A stretch of DNA of 64,000 nucleotides, from assembly GCA_949358305.1 (NCBI GenBank), contig OX442324.1, positions 6,267,575 to 6,331,574 of the forward strand, read 5' to 3'. The notes beneath the pieces were generated by a model. That model ran no database searches, was not told where the DNA came from, and worked only from the letters and a program-made list of their open reading frames with translations. The stretch comes from Strigamia acuminata. Its lineage: Eukaryota; Arthropoda; Chilopoda; Geophilomorpha; Linotaeniidae. Position 1 is the first letter of the stretch. Each line of letters begins with the position of its first letter. The translations under genes and the position numbers were made by a program. Shown in pieces: positions 46,956 through 58,322 of the stretch.

Positions 46956-49900
46956 ATGCCACTACGTACAACTTTGGAGAATTTTATAAATCATGAGGAA
47001 ACGTTGGAATCGAAAAAATCCGAAGGCGACGATCTGTACGAAAAGGAATTTAAGGTATACCCTGTATTTTACCACAAATATTTAATCATTTGAATGTAAA
47101 TATTTATCTTTTCGTAATTTTTAAACTTTTCTGATTGAACATTTGGTGCCGATTTTGTGATTATTGTTTATTCGATCGCACAATTGGCCCCCAAAAATGG
47201 TCAAAAATATATTCAAAATGGTCAATCGAGAGTAAGCAATAAGAAATTTCATTTGATATTTTGTGTTTATTTTAGATGGGAATGGAAAAAGGCGAATTTT
47301 CAAGTCCATTTTCTCCTTAATAAATACCATACGTAACACTTGTGAGCACAAAAACATGAAATTATGCCATGCGTTTACGTTTTTAGCAGTTGAAGGTCAA
47401 ACTACTTACAAGACCTTGACACTTTGCAGGGTTGATTTGGAAAATAAATTTCATTCAGTTGTGACTCAAATGTTTCGCGAACACCGTGTCTTAATATGTA
47501 AAATTATTTACAACTTAAACATTCCACATGACTGATTTTCTCTACATCCTGTTTTGTTATTCCACTGACTTTAAAATTTGCTTTTCCTCGTCTATTTCAA
47601 TTCTTGAATTACTTAAATTATTTTTTTATCACAGTTTATTGACACACTTTGATGTAAACAATTGTTATTTTTAATGAATGATCAATGGTTTTATCTTATT
47701 TATTTCTTTTTTTTTTTAAAAAAAAATAAAAAAAGTAAAAAAAAAGATAAAATTATTAAGGGCCAGATGCTAGTATAATTAATTGTCAATTAACGAGACT
47801 TATTTCCTCAATAAAGATAAGAAAAAACGAGTGGTAAGGAGATGAGTTGACCTCCATTTCTCATTATCCAAATACATCACAATTGGTGATAATCTGGCGA
47901 GTAAAATTTCAGATAAATTTTAGACTAAGTGGATTTATTTTTGGATTTTATGGAATTTGAGTTTCCTGGTAACCACCCCATTCCTGCCGATGAACTATTC
48001 TCAAACCAGTTGCATTAGAAAAGTAGTTTTTTTTCATTTTCAACTTATTAATTTTATCTCGTTTTATTTTTTCAGTTATTAAAAATACTTACCGAAAGTC
48101 TGCGAAATTCACCTCAATATTCATCCCAACATGGAGAAAATGACGTCAATCGGAAAAAGAATAGATATAAAGATATTGTACCTTGTAAGTAAGATACAGA
48201 ATTAAGTGAAATTTCAACTAAACGATTGCATTTATTTATTATTTCTAAAGATGATTACACCCGAGTTACTATCTCCCCCATTCCTGGAGTTGCAACCTCG
48301 GATTACATCAATGCCAGTTACATTAAGGTAATTCAGAAAAATAAACAAGAAATGGCCGAAAATATATCTGGTTTAATCAGGGAGCGAGTGGATCAATGGC
48401 GTACATCGCGTCTCAAGGTCCCTTGCCATCAACGGTGGACGATTTCTGGCGGATGATATGGGAATGTGAAATTCAAGTAATAATTATGTCGTGTAATGAG
48501 ATTGAAAGTGGAAAGGTAATCGCACTTAGTTTTAATTTAATGAATTTGTCAAATTGAAAAAGAAATTATTTTTTTCTTGTAGCGTAAATGCGACAAATAT
48601 TGGGCCGATAGAGGCGAAGAAAAAACATTTGCAAATGTTAAAGTCAAGTTTGTAAGTTACGAAGCACTTAGAAACCTTTAGTTTGTTTATTTTCATTAAT
48701 CTCTTTCTTTTAGGTTCGTATTAAACAAGTTTGTGCGGAGTTTGTGGTGCGAACAATGACAGCAATTAATGGAAATCAAGAAAGGACGATTGTCCAGTTT
48801 CATTACATTTCGTGGCCAGATCATGGAATTCCCGATTCAGTTAAACCAATACTGAAAATGGTGAAACTAGTCCGAGGCTGTCAAGCGAGCGAGACTTTGC
48901 CAGTACTTGTACATTGCAGGTGATATTTAAAAAAATGTATTAAAAAAAAAAGTTTATCTGGGTCACCTAACATCGTTTAATTATAGTGCTGGCTGTGGAA
49001 GAACGGGAACAATTTGTGCGATAGATTACGTTTGGGGTCTGCTTCGGACAGGGGTATTTTTAGAATTATTTTACTGTAAATTAAATTAAATTACATGGCA
49101 CGTTTTTTTTTTTTAGAAACTGACCGACGATTTCAGTTTATTCCAATTGGTTTCCAACATGCGAAAACAACGAATAGCAATGGTTCAAACCAAAGTAATT
49201 CCCTAAAATAAAAATTACTTAAAAATAATGTTTTTAAAATTCTTTTTCAATTTTTGCCAGGAACAATACGTTTTGGTGTACAGAGCCGTCAAAGAGTTGT
49301 TCGAGGAACATTTACAAGTCATGGATAGTCATCTGTACGAAAATGTTGATTTTGCTGGAACGCCAATATTGCTTCTGGAAACTGATTGCAACTTCATCGA
49401 TGAAGAGGACGATAATAAAAATTCGATTAAACAATCTATTTCCGGTACTAAACAAAAGAGTAAAAAAAAAAAAAAGATTATTTCACAAAACCTTTTTTTT
49501 TTTTTTTTTAAAGGAACAAATGAAGATGCTGTTGATAGAGACCCTGGCACCGAAAATTCGACAGAAGAATTCCAAGCTGGAAGCGTCCAACACTTAATTT
49601 CAACGTGGAATAGCACCTCGACAGAAAACGAAATGTCAGACAGTAAAACCACATCCCCCTCGGAGCACCATTACGAAAACATTTCACTTTATTCCACATC
49701 AAGCGCATCATTAGCCACATCGTTAGCCACGTCATTAGCCACATCACCTACCGAGCCCGACCTGCAGCCAGAAAAGGTCGTCATCGTTCATAAACCGAGT
49801 ATCGCCCGTTTAAGGGCGATATTCGAAAAAAACAACGCCGTCGAAAACACCCCACCCGAAAAAAGCGACGAAAACGAGGCGGGGCAACGAAGATCAAAGA

Positions 49901-52900
49901 GCAGGAAGAAAACCAGCACGAGCGATAAAAGAAAACCGCCAAAGCGAGGCGACAAGACCACCGGTTTGAGGTACCGCGACACGGCTTTAACGGTTTATTC
50001 GGAGCTGCGACACAGTCAAGGAATCGAAATTACCGCAAATGTCGAAATCCAGCTGCCCATTGTCCCCGAAACGCCCGATTTTATTCGGAGAGATAAAGCG
50101 AAACGAAGCTCGTTACGCAGATCGAGTTCGAGCGTTTGGTACGACGAAGAAGCGCAGTCGAAAAACGAGGAATCCGAGAAGCCCGCCTTGCCCGTTAAAC
50201 GCAGCAAATCGCTCAAAGTGTTCAAACAGCCGTCCAAAGTGTCGCCCGACGCGCTCCAAGTTCCCGTAAACGGTCACGAGAAGGAATCGAACCAGGTGGA
50301 GCCGGCAACATTACCCAAAGGAGTGATCAAACTTAAATCCAGTCCTTGGAATCCCAGGAGATCGCAGAGCATGAATAGCAGTAAAGCCAAAGAGATGAAA
50401 GCGAAGCCTTGGTATCTGTTCAGCGAGAAGGAGCCGAACGTTGTGGCGGGACTCGACAAAGCCGGCATTCAGCTCGTGCAAGTTAAGATTAATGCCGACG
50501 ATAAGCAATTAGTTTTTTCCGAGGAAAACGGCAGCTCTGCAAACACCGAACAACGGGATTCGACGACGCCCGCTGAGGAGAATAACTCGTTCATAGTGAA
50601 GGCGAAAGAGATTGAATTTACCATGCACGAACCGGCCGTGGAAAAGAAGTTGTGGGTTCCCAAAGTGGAAAAGATTAAACGCGAACCACAGCGGGCACTT
50701 GTGGAAGATGCGCTCGACGAAGACAAACCGCCGCCGTTACCAGTGAAAATGTACAGTCCGTGTAATAGTCCTAGACTTTGCCATCAAGACGTGCGCTCGA
50801 GAAGTAACCAGTGTGAGAATGATAAAAAATCAAGTTTGGAGCGTAAAACGAGCGTTACCAAAGAAATAATTCTAAATGTCGGTGATAATGAAGTACAAAG
50901 AGGGCCCAGTGACGATAAGATTGTGAAGAAATGTTCGGATTTTGAAGAATCTGAAGTCAGCACTTCAAGTTTATCGATTACGGAAGAAAACGAAAAAGAA
51001 AACGACATTGAAATAACTGAAATTCCCGAAGCGAAATCGAGGTCTGAAGATGAAAAGAGCGTAGAAACGGAAGCTGGGGAAAGCAATTACCAGCAAATAA
51101 TCAAAGATTGTCAAGAGTACTTAATTTCCAGCGGGTACATTAACGCGGTGCCCAAATTGTACCGAAATTTAACGACGGTCGAGAAGAACACACGAAGTGG
51201 CTTCGTCGACCTTTCGTCTACTGTCGAGAACGAGATTTCACACCCGAACGATAATAAATTAAATAAACCCGTCGCAAATTGTGACATAATTCCTAATCTA
51301 TTGACGCGAAGCAAACCCGAGTCTTCGCCGGTACCCGATGAATTCTACATGGCCGAAGACGTGCAAGAAATAATGCGAGAAATTGAAGCTGATGGCGAAT
51401 CAAATACAAATGTTGCCGACATGAAATCGCCTAAGAAACAGTACGAACATTTGTGGTTAAGTCGAACAGGAAATTTAAATAATAAAGAAGCAGCTGAGGA
51501 CGATGACGATTTACGTTCCTATAAAATTGTTCAACAAGTGTTGAATTCACGAAAGGAACGTGAGAAATGCGTCGTTCAAGTTTTGACCGCGGAAAATGGG
51601 AAAGAGAGTCTGAAATCCAAGAAACCGAAACCGTTGCCGAGGAAAAATTTACCTAAACCGAATGTGGCGGAAAGCTGTGATATTACAGGAAGTGTGGATT
51701 TTTCGTCCGAAGACGACGACAAAAGCGAGTCGGGCAGTGGCGAAGCACAAGCTTGCATTTATTCGGAGGTGTTGAAAGAAAAACCGAAAATTACTTACCA
51801 ATTTCGACTGCATCATGAATCTAAGGACGACTTGTATTTGCTTCCGTCAGCTCCGACGAGACTTAAGCGCCAATTCTCACTTCATAAGCCGAAAACAGTG
51901 GACGTCGACGTGAATAATTTTCATAAATGGCGGCATACATTACCGGGTACTTAGAAAACGCGAAACGAAATTAAATGTGAATTAATTATTTTATTCTTAA
52001 GGTCGCATGCCTGCAAACACGAAAAAAGTGAAGTTAAAATCGGAGAAAAGGGTAATTTGCACATTTTATTTATTTTTTTATTTTTATTTTATTATTTTAT
52101 TGGTTTTTAAAAATCTATTGTGTAATTCTTGAAGCTGATCCTGATGTTTATTTAAAGACTTGAGTTATTTTGAAACATGGGAGTAAAGAACTGACGTGAA
52201 TGTTAATATTTATTTTGAAACTAGTTTGGGTTTAAACTTCCACCTGTTATCAGTTTTTGTTAATCACCAAAGATAACATTTATCTTTGGTGTTTAAATTG
52301 CTAGATTAAAGTTTCTTTAGTTGGAAATTAAATTTGACGAAAACAGGATAGTCAGGGGCTCAGTTTCCTCACGAATTATGACAACCTTCCAGGAAATCGT
52401 GAGTTGAAGATATATATTTTTTTCTTTAACGCTTTAAAAATATTCACTGCCAGCTCGGATCACCTTGTTTGAGTATCAGGTTGTATCAGTATGTCGGTCG
52501 ATGAATGTGATAGCGATTTTAGTGTAAGTTATTTGTTTGTTTGTCTCCATTTTTGCCTGTTTTTGATGGATTTGATTTAGTTGATAAAATTGAGAAAACG
52601 TTTTCTTATTTTTTTTCTTTACAGTGGGGCGAGGAATGGGAAAGTGACGAAGACTGCACACCGCCTGTTCCCGAGAAGACTAGGGAGGCGTACATGCTAC
52701 CAAATGGTAATATAATATTTACATATATTTGAATAAATATAGCAGGAAAAAAACTTAATGAATATTTTTGGTTGCACAGAAGCCAGTGAAAATTTTAAGA
52801 AAAGAATATCCCAGGAAGACAAAATTTCTTCGAGTGGAACGAAATCTTTTACAAAGTTTGGAATCTTGTCAAAAGTAAGGATTTATGATTTATTTATTTG

Positions 52901-53178
52901 GAGTTGAAATTTACGTTTAAATTTTAAAGTTGGGTCTGAAAACGGAGAGCAAAGGTGCCGAAGAAGCGCTTAAAACTCGGCAACAAACAAACAGCGCTAA
53001 TGGACATCTGATCGCAGAATACGGTACGAAGGATCTGAGACGAAAAAATTAATTAAATAATTAATTAATTAGTTAAATATTTTTCTTAGCTTTTCCTAAC
53101 CGATTAGCCAAAAAGCCGCAAGGACCTCGAAGTCCTCCAGCAGATTGGACATCAAACAAATCTAAAGTGCCAACCTAA
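46956..53178 (+). CDS. PTP-PEST-family tyrosine phosphatase (PTPN12/18/22-like)
   Basis: Sixteen exons keep phase: 46956-47054, 48076-48184, 48251-48327, 48381-48515, 48583-48651, 48714-48919, 48987-49053, 49117-49194, 49261-49459, 49514-51946, 52002-52051, 52321-52398, 52625-52706, 52780-52874, 52930-53023, 53090-53178, giving about 1319 residues. The catalytic domain fills residues 1-290: [19 protein letters not shown], the WPD loop (WPDHGIP), and [10 protein letters not shown] with the nucleophile at Cys231, the same number as in human PTPN12. The long tail is Ser/Glu/Lys-rich with proline motifs ([15 protein letters not shown]). The last exon has GPRSPPADW, the C-terminal homology motif of the family. 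It should dephosphorylate adhesion and cytoskeletal signalling proteins in the cytoplasm. If exon 10 is not spliced at 51946 it stops at 51954. Confidence 0.92.
49460..49513 (+). other. 54-bp intron that is open and in frame
   Basis: GTAAAAAAA at 49460 and TTTTTAAAG ending 49513 make a plausible intron whose length is a multiple of three and which lacks stops. If retained it adds 18 residues, mainly Lys then Phe. Poly-pyrimidine before AAG supports splicing. The coding sense of the insert is poor, so splicing is favoured. Confidence 0.65.
52491..52523 (+). CDS. Possible alternative first exon of the PTP gene
   Basis: ATG at 52491 codes for [11 protein letters not shown] and ends at a GTAAGT donor, phase 0, so it joins the exon at 52625 ([10 protein letters not shown]) in frame. 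If the longer transcript ran into this region through any nearby acceptor it would stop (LYQYVGR-stop) or shift frame. The exon therefore fits a separate short transcript lacking the phosphatase domain, started from an internal promoter. The main transcript would skip from 52398 to 52625, which also keeps phase. Confidence 0.5.
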
Positions 53179-53481
53179 GTTCGATGTATGGTTAGTGAAA
53201 TGAAAACAAACATCAAATGCATTGATGAAAATTTTGGTGATGTTATTTATGTAATGTATTATATTTTGTATAATTAGTTTTGTAATTGTAAAGTTAGTCG
53301 TTTGTAGTTTTGTAAAACCGAATTTTTCTTCTAAAGGCGAACTTTGACCAGACTTTTACATTTGTTACAAAATTATTTTATTTTTTACTCGTTTCACCAT
53401 TCTTTTTTTTTGTTTTTTTTTGTTTTTATACATTTTGGACTCAAATTGAAATTTTGCAAGACCTTAATTATTTTATAGTAT
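53179..53481. other. 3' ends of the convergent PTP and CFAP100 genes
   Basis: About 300 bp of AT-rich untranslated sequence between two stop codons. No further feature seen. Confidence 0.6.
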
Positions 53482-55975
53482 CTAGTTAAAGAAATAAAGC
53501 ATTTCTTCATCTTCTCGTACACGCCACTTGGTTTTTTCTACTTTTTGTTTTACTACTGGGGGTATGGAACGGTACACTATTTTCCGTCCGGTAACTTGTT
53601 TCGTAGTGGATAACGCTTTCTCCATTGTGCGTCGTTGTCGTTCCGCTTGTAATTCTTCTTGCTGTTTGAGTTTCAATTCTCGTTGTATCTGTCGACGATG
53701 ACTGGAAATCCAAACAAAAATTTTAAAAATTTAACAAATAAAAATTTTTTTTAAAAATTTTTTAAAAAAATCTTACCGTTCTCGTTGTTTTTCTGCCGCT
53801 TCAACTACACTGAAAGGTAATTCATCAATAGTTTGAAGCAACTCTTCTAATTTGTTTTCTATCGCTATCGTCATTTGCAACGTGTTTATATTCGCATCAT
53901 TTGGACCAATCACGTTGGTGAAAACAGCTTCAACTTTGGAATTTACTTCACTCAACATTTTGTCTTGAAGTTCCTCGCTGTACTGGCCGAACGAAAACAA
54001 CCTGGCAAAACCAACTGATTAAAAGGACAAACTTGAGAGAGAAAAATCACAATCTTACTTGACCATAAGTTGGTAATCTTTAGCTCTTTCGTCTTCCCGA
54101 GACACCAGTCTTTCCAGCATCCGTGTTTGTTTCTTGAGCACGCCGATTTCAGTGCCCCTAAACAATAAAACAGTTTGATTTTAAAAGATTTAAAACACTT
54201 AACGGCCAACTTACATCTTTCTTTTTGTTATAACAAATGCAGTTTGTAGTTCTTCAAGTGCCTCTTCGTTATCTTGACTCTTCTGTATCATCAGGAGGCT
54301 TTTCTCTTCCATTCCCGCAAAAATGTCCAATAATTGTTGTGGTTTTGTAAAATATATATCAACCTAGAAAAACAACACAAATTATTTTTTGCACTGAGAT
54401 TGAAGTTATATTTTATTTTTTGGGCACTTTTTCATCATCTTCTTCCGAGAGCGCGGACGACGGAGATAGGGGGGGTTCGTTTTGCTGCATTACTCCCACA
54501 CTAAAACATTATTAATTCATTATAATTTCTTAAAATGGAATATTAATTTTCCAGTAATACCTTCCAGAATCGCTGGAATGATCAACATCTCCTGCAAGAT
54601 CTTTCAGATCAACCTTTCTGCTCGTGCGTCTTTTGATTTTCTTCCCTCCTCCTCTTATTGAGAGAATACTCATGCTTCGTGGTCGATGTTTAACATCAAT
54701 TGTGGAAAATTCTGCTAGTTTCTCCACTAAAATTGTAAATTTAATATATATTTTCAGTAAAATCTTTCACTAAAGTAATAAATACCGTTGCGAGACTGTT
54801 TGGCAGCAACAATTTGACGTTCTCGGGCTTTTTTCTCTTTCCACTCCTTCAAAAGAGAGTATAAAACATAAAGATGCCTTTTCAAATTACACATTTTTAA
54901 AATAAAAACAGACCGGAGGCGCAACATTAGTCAGGAATTTCTCATACGATCTATATTCGGTGACGATTTCTTCCAATTTTCGAAGTTTGCTGTTTAAAAT
55001 TGAATTTTTGCTTGTAGAGCACGTAGCGACTGAAAAATGTATACATTACCTTTTCAACGTGACTATTTGGACATTGAGTTTTCGAATTTCAGCTACTTTG
55101 TCCAACTTCAGTTTTGATTCAATTTCAACTCTAATATGCAACAAAATTTCGAGTTTTTCAGTGAATTTTTTCCTTAAATTCTTACACTTACTGCTTCAAA
55201 GAATCAATGGTCTCACGATCAATACTTTTCAAAAAGCGGTCAAAATATATCGCATCTTCTTCGAGGCGACCTTCGGCTTTATCCAGCTTCCTTTCTTCCG
55301 ACAGCTGCAGGTTTTGAATTCGCATCAATTCGTCTTTCTTCACGCCAATCAGATATTGAATCAAAAATATTTCTCGTTTCGCCGTCACAAAATCTTTGAC
55401 CGTCTCCAGATTTTTTAATTTCTCTCCTAAGCAAATGTAATACGAATCCCATCAGAAAAAAAAAATGAACTACGTAAACGTTTTGATTTCTAAATTTTCT
55501 GCCTTTTGCCATCGCTTGAGCGACCTCGGGATCTTTTTGCACGACAGTTGTGGGCGTTGGAGGCAACTCCTTCGTGTGACAGAAGTCAGGAATCGATCTC
55601 AATACGTCGAATGCATCTGCTTTCGATTCTCTAGCTGTCTTTTTATGCAATGGTTCTTTCATCCTTTGTATTAAATTCTGCGTAATAAATTTATTAAATA
55701 CTCTCACTTTTACATAAATAAATAAAAACGAATTACATTTCGCCTTTCAACTTTTTCATGCGTGAGAAGAGTTGGTAGTTCTGAATCCTTTGGCCGTTTA
55801 AAAGGATTATGCGTTTTGGATTTTTCTAAATAAAATTAAGATACGGTTTGTCAATTTTATAAATTACGAGATTTAAAAAAAAAATTAAATTGCCTTTATG
55901 GGAAGTTGCATCAACGCAAACTGCAGATGAACGTGAAATTTTAGGATCAATGGATAATTGTTTTTCTGATGACAT
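53482..55975 (-). CDS. CFAP100: Cilia- and flagella-associated protein 100 (CCDC37)
   Basis: Thirteen exons join in phase: 55894-55975, 55737-55825, 55474-55677 (end uncertain by 6 bp), 55192-55421, 55050-55130, 54914-54989, 54786-54846, 54561-54726, 54428-54500, 54215-54363, 54059-54157, 53777-54001, 53482-53701, giving about 584 residues (human about 610). Blocks match the family: FLIQYLIGVKKDE and an EERKLDKAE coiled coil, YFTKPQQLLDIF, SQDNEEALEELQ, and the terminal DEEMLYFF. The protein is largely coiled coil. In algae and animals CFAP100 with CFAP73 forms the MIA complex that tethers inner dynein arms in motile cilia; in insects this means sperm tails or chordotonal neurons. The first intron has a GC donor. 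An RFX X-box lies 150 bp upstream of its start. Confidence 0.93.
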
Positions 55976-56125
55976 TTTCAAAATCCTGAAAAATAAAAGA
56001 AAGAGGAAAAAAATACTCGCATGTTTCAATATAAATATTTGTCGTCTTTTAGTTTTTTTTTACCTTTTTTTTACCTTCGCAACAAATTCTACAAATCGTA
56101 AAAGAACATCTATCTTCGCTTACAC

Positions 56126-56139
56126 GTCACCATAGCAAC
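56126..56139. promoter_or_regulatory. RFX X-box between two cilia genes
   Basis: GTCACC-AT-AGCAAC is a near-perfect imperfect-palindrome X-box, the binding site of RFX factors that drive cilia genes (consensus GTYNCC-AT-RGNAAC). It lies 150 bp from the CFAP100 ATG and about 365 bp from the CFAP97D ATG, in the only space between them. Confidence 0.8.
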
Positions 56140-56404
56140 CACAAAAACAAAACAACATGGATGCACCCAGCTGAGCGCGGCGAGATTTTCAGCCAAGGTT
56201 GGGCAATGCCAAAGCTGCAACCGCCATTTTCATTAAAATTATCTATTTACTGCGTAATCGAAATGTTTGATTTGACAGATATGTCCTATTGTATTCTATA
56301 AATACCGATTTCTCCATTATTGCGCCAATTAAACACTTGATTCCAAAATTAAACGCCCTATCATTCTTATCTTTTTTACGTAATTTATCTGCTCTGTCAA
56401 TTAC

Positions 56405-56418
56405 GTTTCCATAACAAC
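56405..56418. promoter_or_regulatory. Second, weaker X-box-like site
   Basis: GTTTCC-AT-AACAAC has the same half-sites and AT spacer with one mismatch to the nematode-type consensus. It lies 86 bp before the CFAP97D ATG, a typical promoter-proximal distance for X-boxes. Confidence 0.5.
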
Positions 56419-56503
56419 AGCGTCATCACGTGACAACAATTTACGCAAACACTGGAAGCGTTTACAGCACTCAACGTTTCACTTCAGCTGCGTTAATTAA
56501 CAG

Positions 56504-57567
56504 ATGCGGCGAGTTCATTGCAACCCTTTATGGCCTTCAACAAATCAGAGAATCCAAAATTACCTCGACGACCAAAATTATGTCCAACATCGCAACCGGG
56601 TATGCCATTACACTTTCCCGTACTCAAAAAAAAATTTATTTTATCTGATTAATTTCCACACAAAAATAGATACAAACCGCGAAACCTGCCATAGACAATA
56701 AGCCACCAACATCTTACACGCATCTTCGTGTCAAATTAAAAAAAATTCAGGTGAATTAAAAATAAAAATCGAATTTTTATCACACAATTATCAACTAATT
56801 ATCGAGTAATTTTATTGTGTGTCTTAGTTGGAGGCAGAACGTCATGCAAAAATAATGGAAGACAATATAATGCTTTTAAAACGCATGTCCGAGATATTGC
56901 ACAGCAAAGGGCCACTCGGATATCAGCAAGAAGCCAGGCCAAAAACTAGGTTACAGAATTAAGATTTTAATTTTAAAAAAAAAAATAACAAATTAAAAAA
57001 AAAACATTTTTTTTTTGTCTTTTAAGCTCAGGATTGAAGAGAGTACAGACAGAAAGAAACAGAAACAGAAACAGGCATTTGAAGATTTACGAGCAAACGT
57101 CGGACGAAATCATCACTAAATGGGAGAAAGAATGGCAAACGAAATTAAACCTCATTTCGCAAATGACAGAGTCTGCCAAACGCAAAACTGCCAATCCCGA
57201 CAGCAAACCATGCCCTCGTTTTATCAGGGATTTTGGAGATCAAACCAGCGAGAAGTGGGTTTTGCCAAATATAAACACTAGGACTTCGCCTAAAAAAACT
57301 GTAAGAGGCGAAACAAGTTTATTTCGTTGTGAAAACTGATAATAAAGTTATCGATTATTTTTTTAACAACAGATCAATTCATCGTCCGCTCCCAAATTGA
57401 GCAAATCGGCGATTCTCCCCAGACCAAAGGCAGCCACTGGAACCCGAAAGCTGATCAACATCGAAACGCCGAAAATGCAAAACGACCAAGAGCATGACAT
57501 CCCCACCATTCTAAGCGACCAATTCCAGAATGATTTCCCACACCACTTTATCAAAAAAAGTGATTGA
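56504..57567 (+). CDS. CFAP97 domain protein (CFAP97D1/hemingway-like)
   Basis: Five exons, 56504-56599, 56670-56750, 56828-56949, 57027-57300 and 57373-57567, join in phase and give 255 residues. The core matches the CFAP97/KIAA1430 domain: CNPLWPSTNQRI, then IQTAKPAIDNKPP, then LEAERHAKIMEDNIMLLKRMSEI (residues about 60-83), a conserved helical block. The C-terminal half is basic and disordered. Family members (fly hemingway, vertebrate CFAP97D1) are needed for sperm flagella and other motile cilia. An in-frame stop precedes the ATG by two codons, but ATTAACAG before it could also be a splice acceptor, so a further 5' exon is possible. It shares its upstream region with CFAP100. Confidence 0.85.
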
Positions 57568-58322
57568 ATTTGTAACCTTTATTTTTATTATGTTTTCATT
57601 ATCTTTTATTATCTCGTCCAACTCTAACCTTGCTGTGAAAAGCCAAGGTTTTCAGACTTTGAAATGGATTCAGCGTGAACTGTGATTCGATTCGAGATAA
57701 TTCCAGCAATCAAAATGACGACAGTCAGTGTAAATGGGTCATCTTGACCCTTAGCTATCACAAGGGCAGTTCGGAAATTTGTTTTTCTCACTTTCCTTTC
57801 TCGACGGCCCCGCTAATAATTATGTAAGGCGACGTGACAAATACTTTAGCCATCTCGATAACAATTTGTAGAATCGATTTCACAACACATTTAGATAGGA
57901 AATATGCATGTGCCCCACTTAGCGAATGATGACGCACAAAAATGAATTACATTTTTTCAATTTTTTAAAATGTTTATCTCTCTTTTATTGCATAATACTT
58001 GTTTTCTTTATTAACACATTCTGTTAGCTCTCATACACGGCAGTTTTATCTTTAAAAATTTAACCTGCCTGCAGATTAAACAGGAAATCATGACAGCAAA
58101 CAAATTTCATTGACTGAAATAAAACGTTATTCTACACATGTGAAATCACCAGCACTTTATTTAATGTATTCCCAGCCATTAAAATTTATTACAATTAATA
58201 AAATTAAAAATTAAAAAATAAATTTTATGCATTTAAATCCCAATTGCATTTTGGTCGTCACAATTCTAAACGTTACATATTAATATTAAATGTAAAAACT
58301 AAAAATCCTGTAATGCATATTA
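57568..58322. other. Intergenic between convergent genes
   Basis: About 750 bp, AT-rich, no gene seen. A small inverted pair AACCTTGCTGTGAAAAGCCAAGGTT lies near 57627-57651 and could fold into a short hairpin. Confidence 0.6.

Noticed and set aside
47263-47535. 90-codon plus-strand frame in the first PTP intron
   Set aside because: No homology, no splice sites of matching phase to neighbouring exons, and composition like the surrounding intron.
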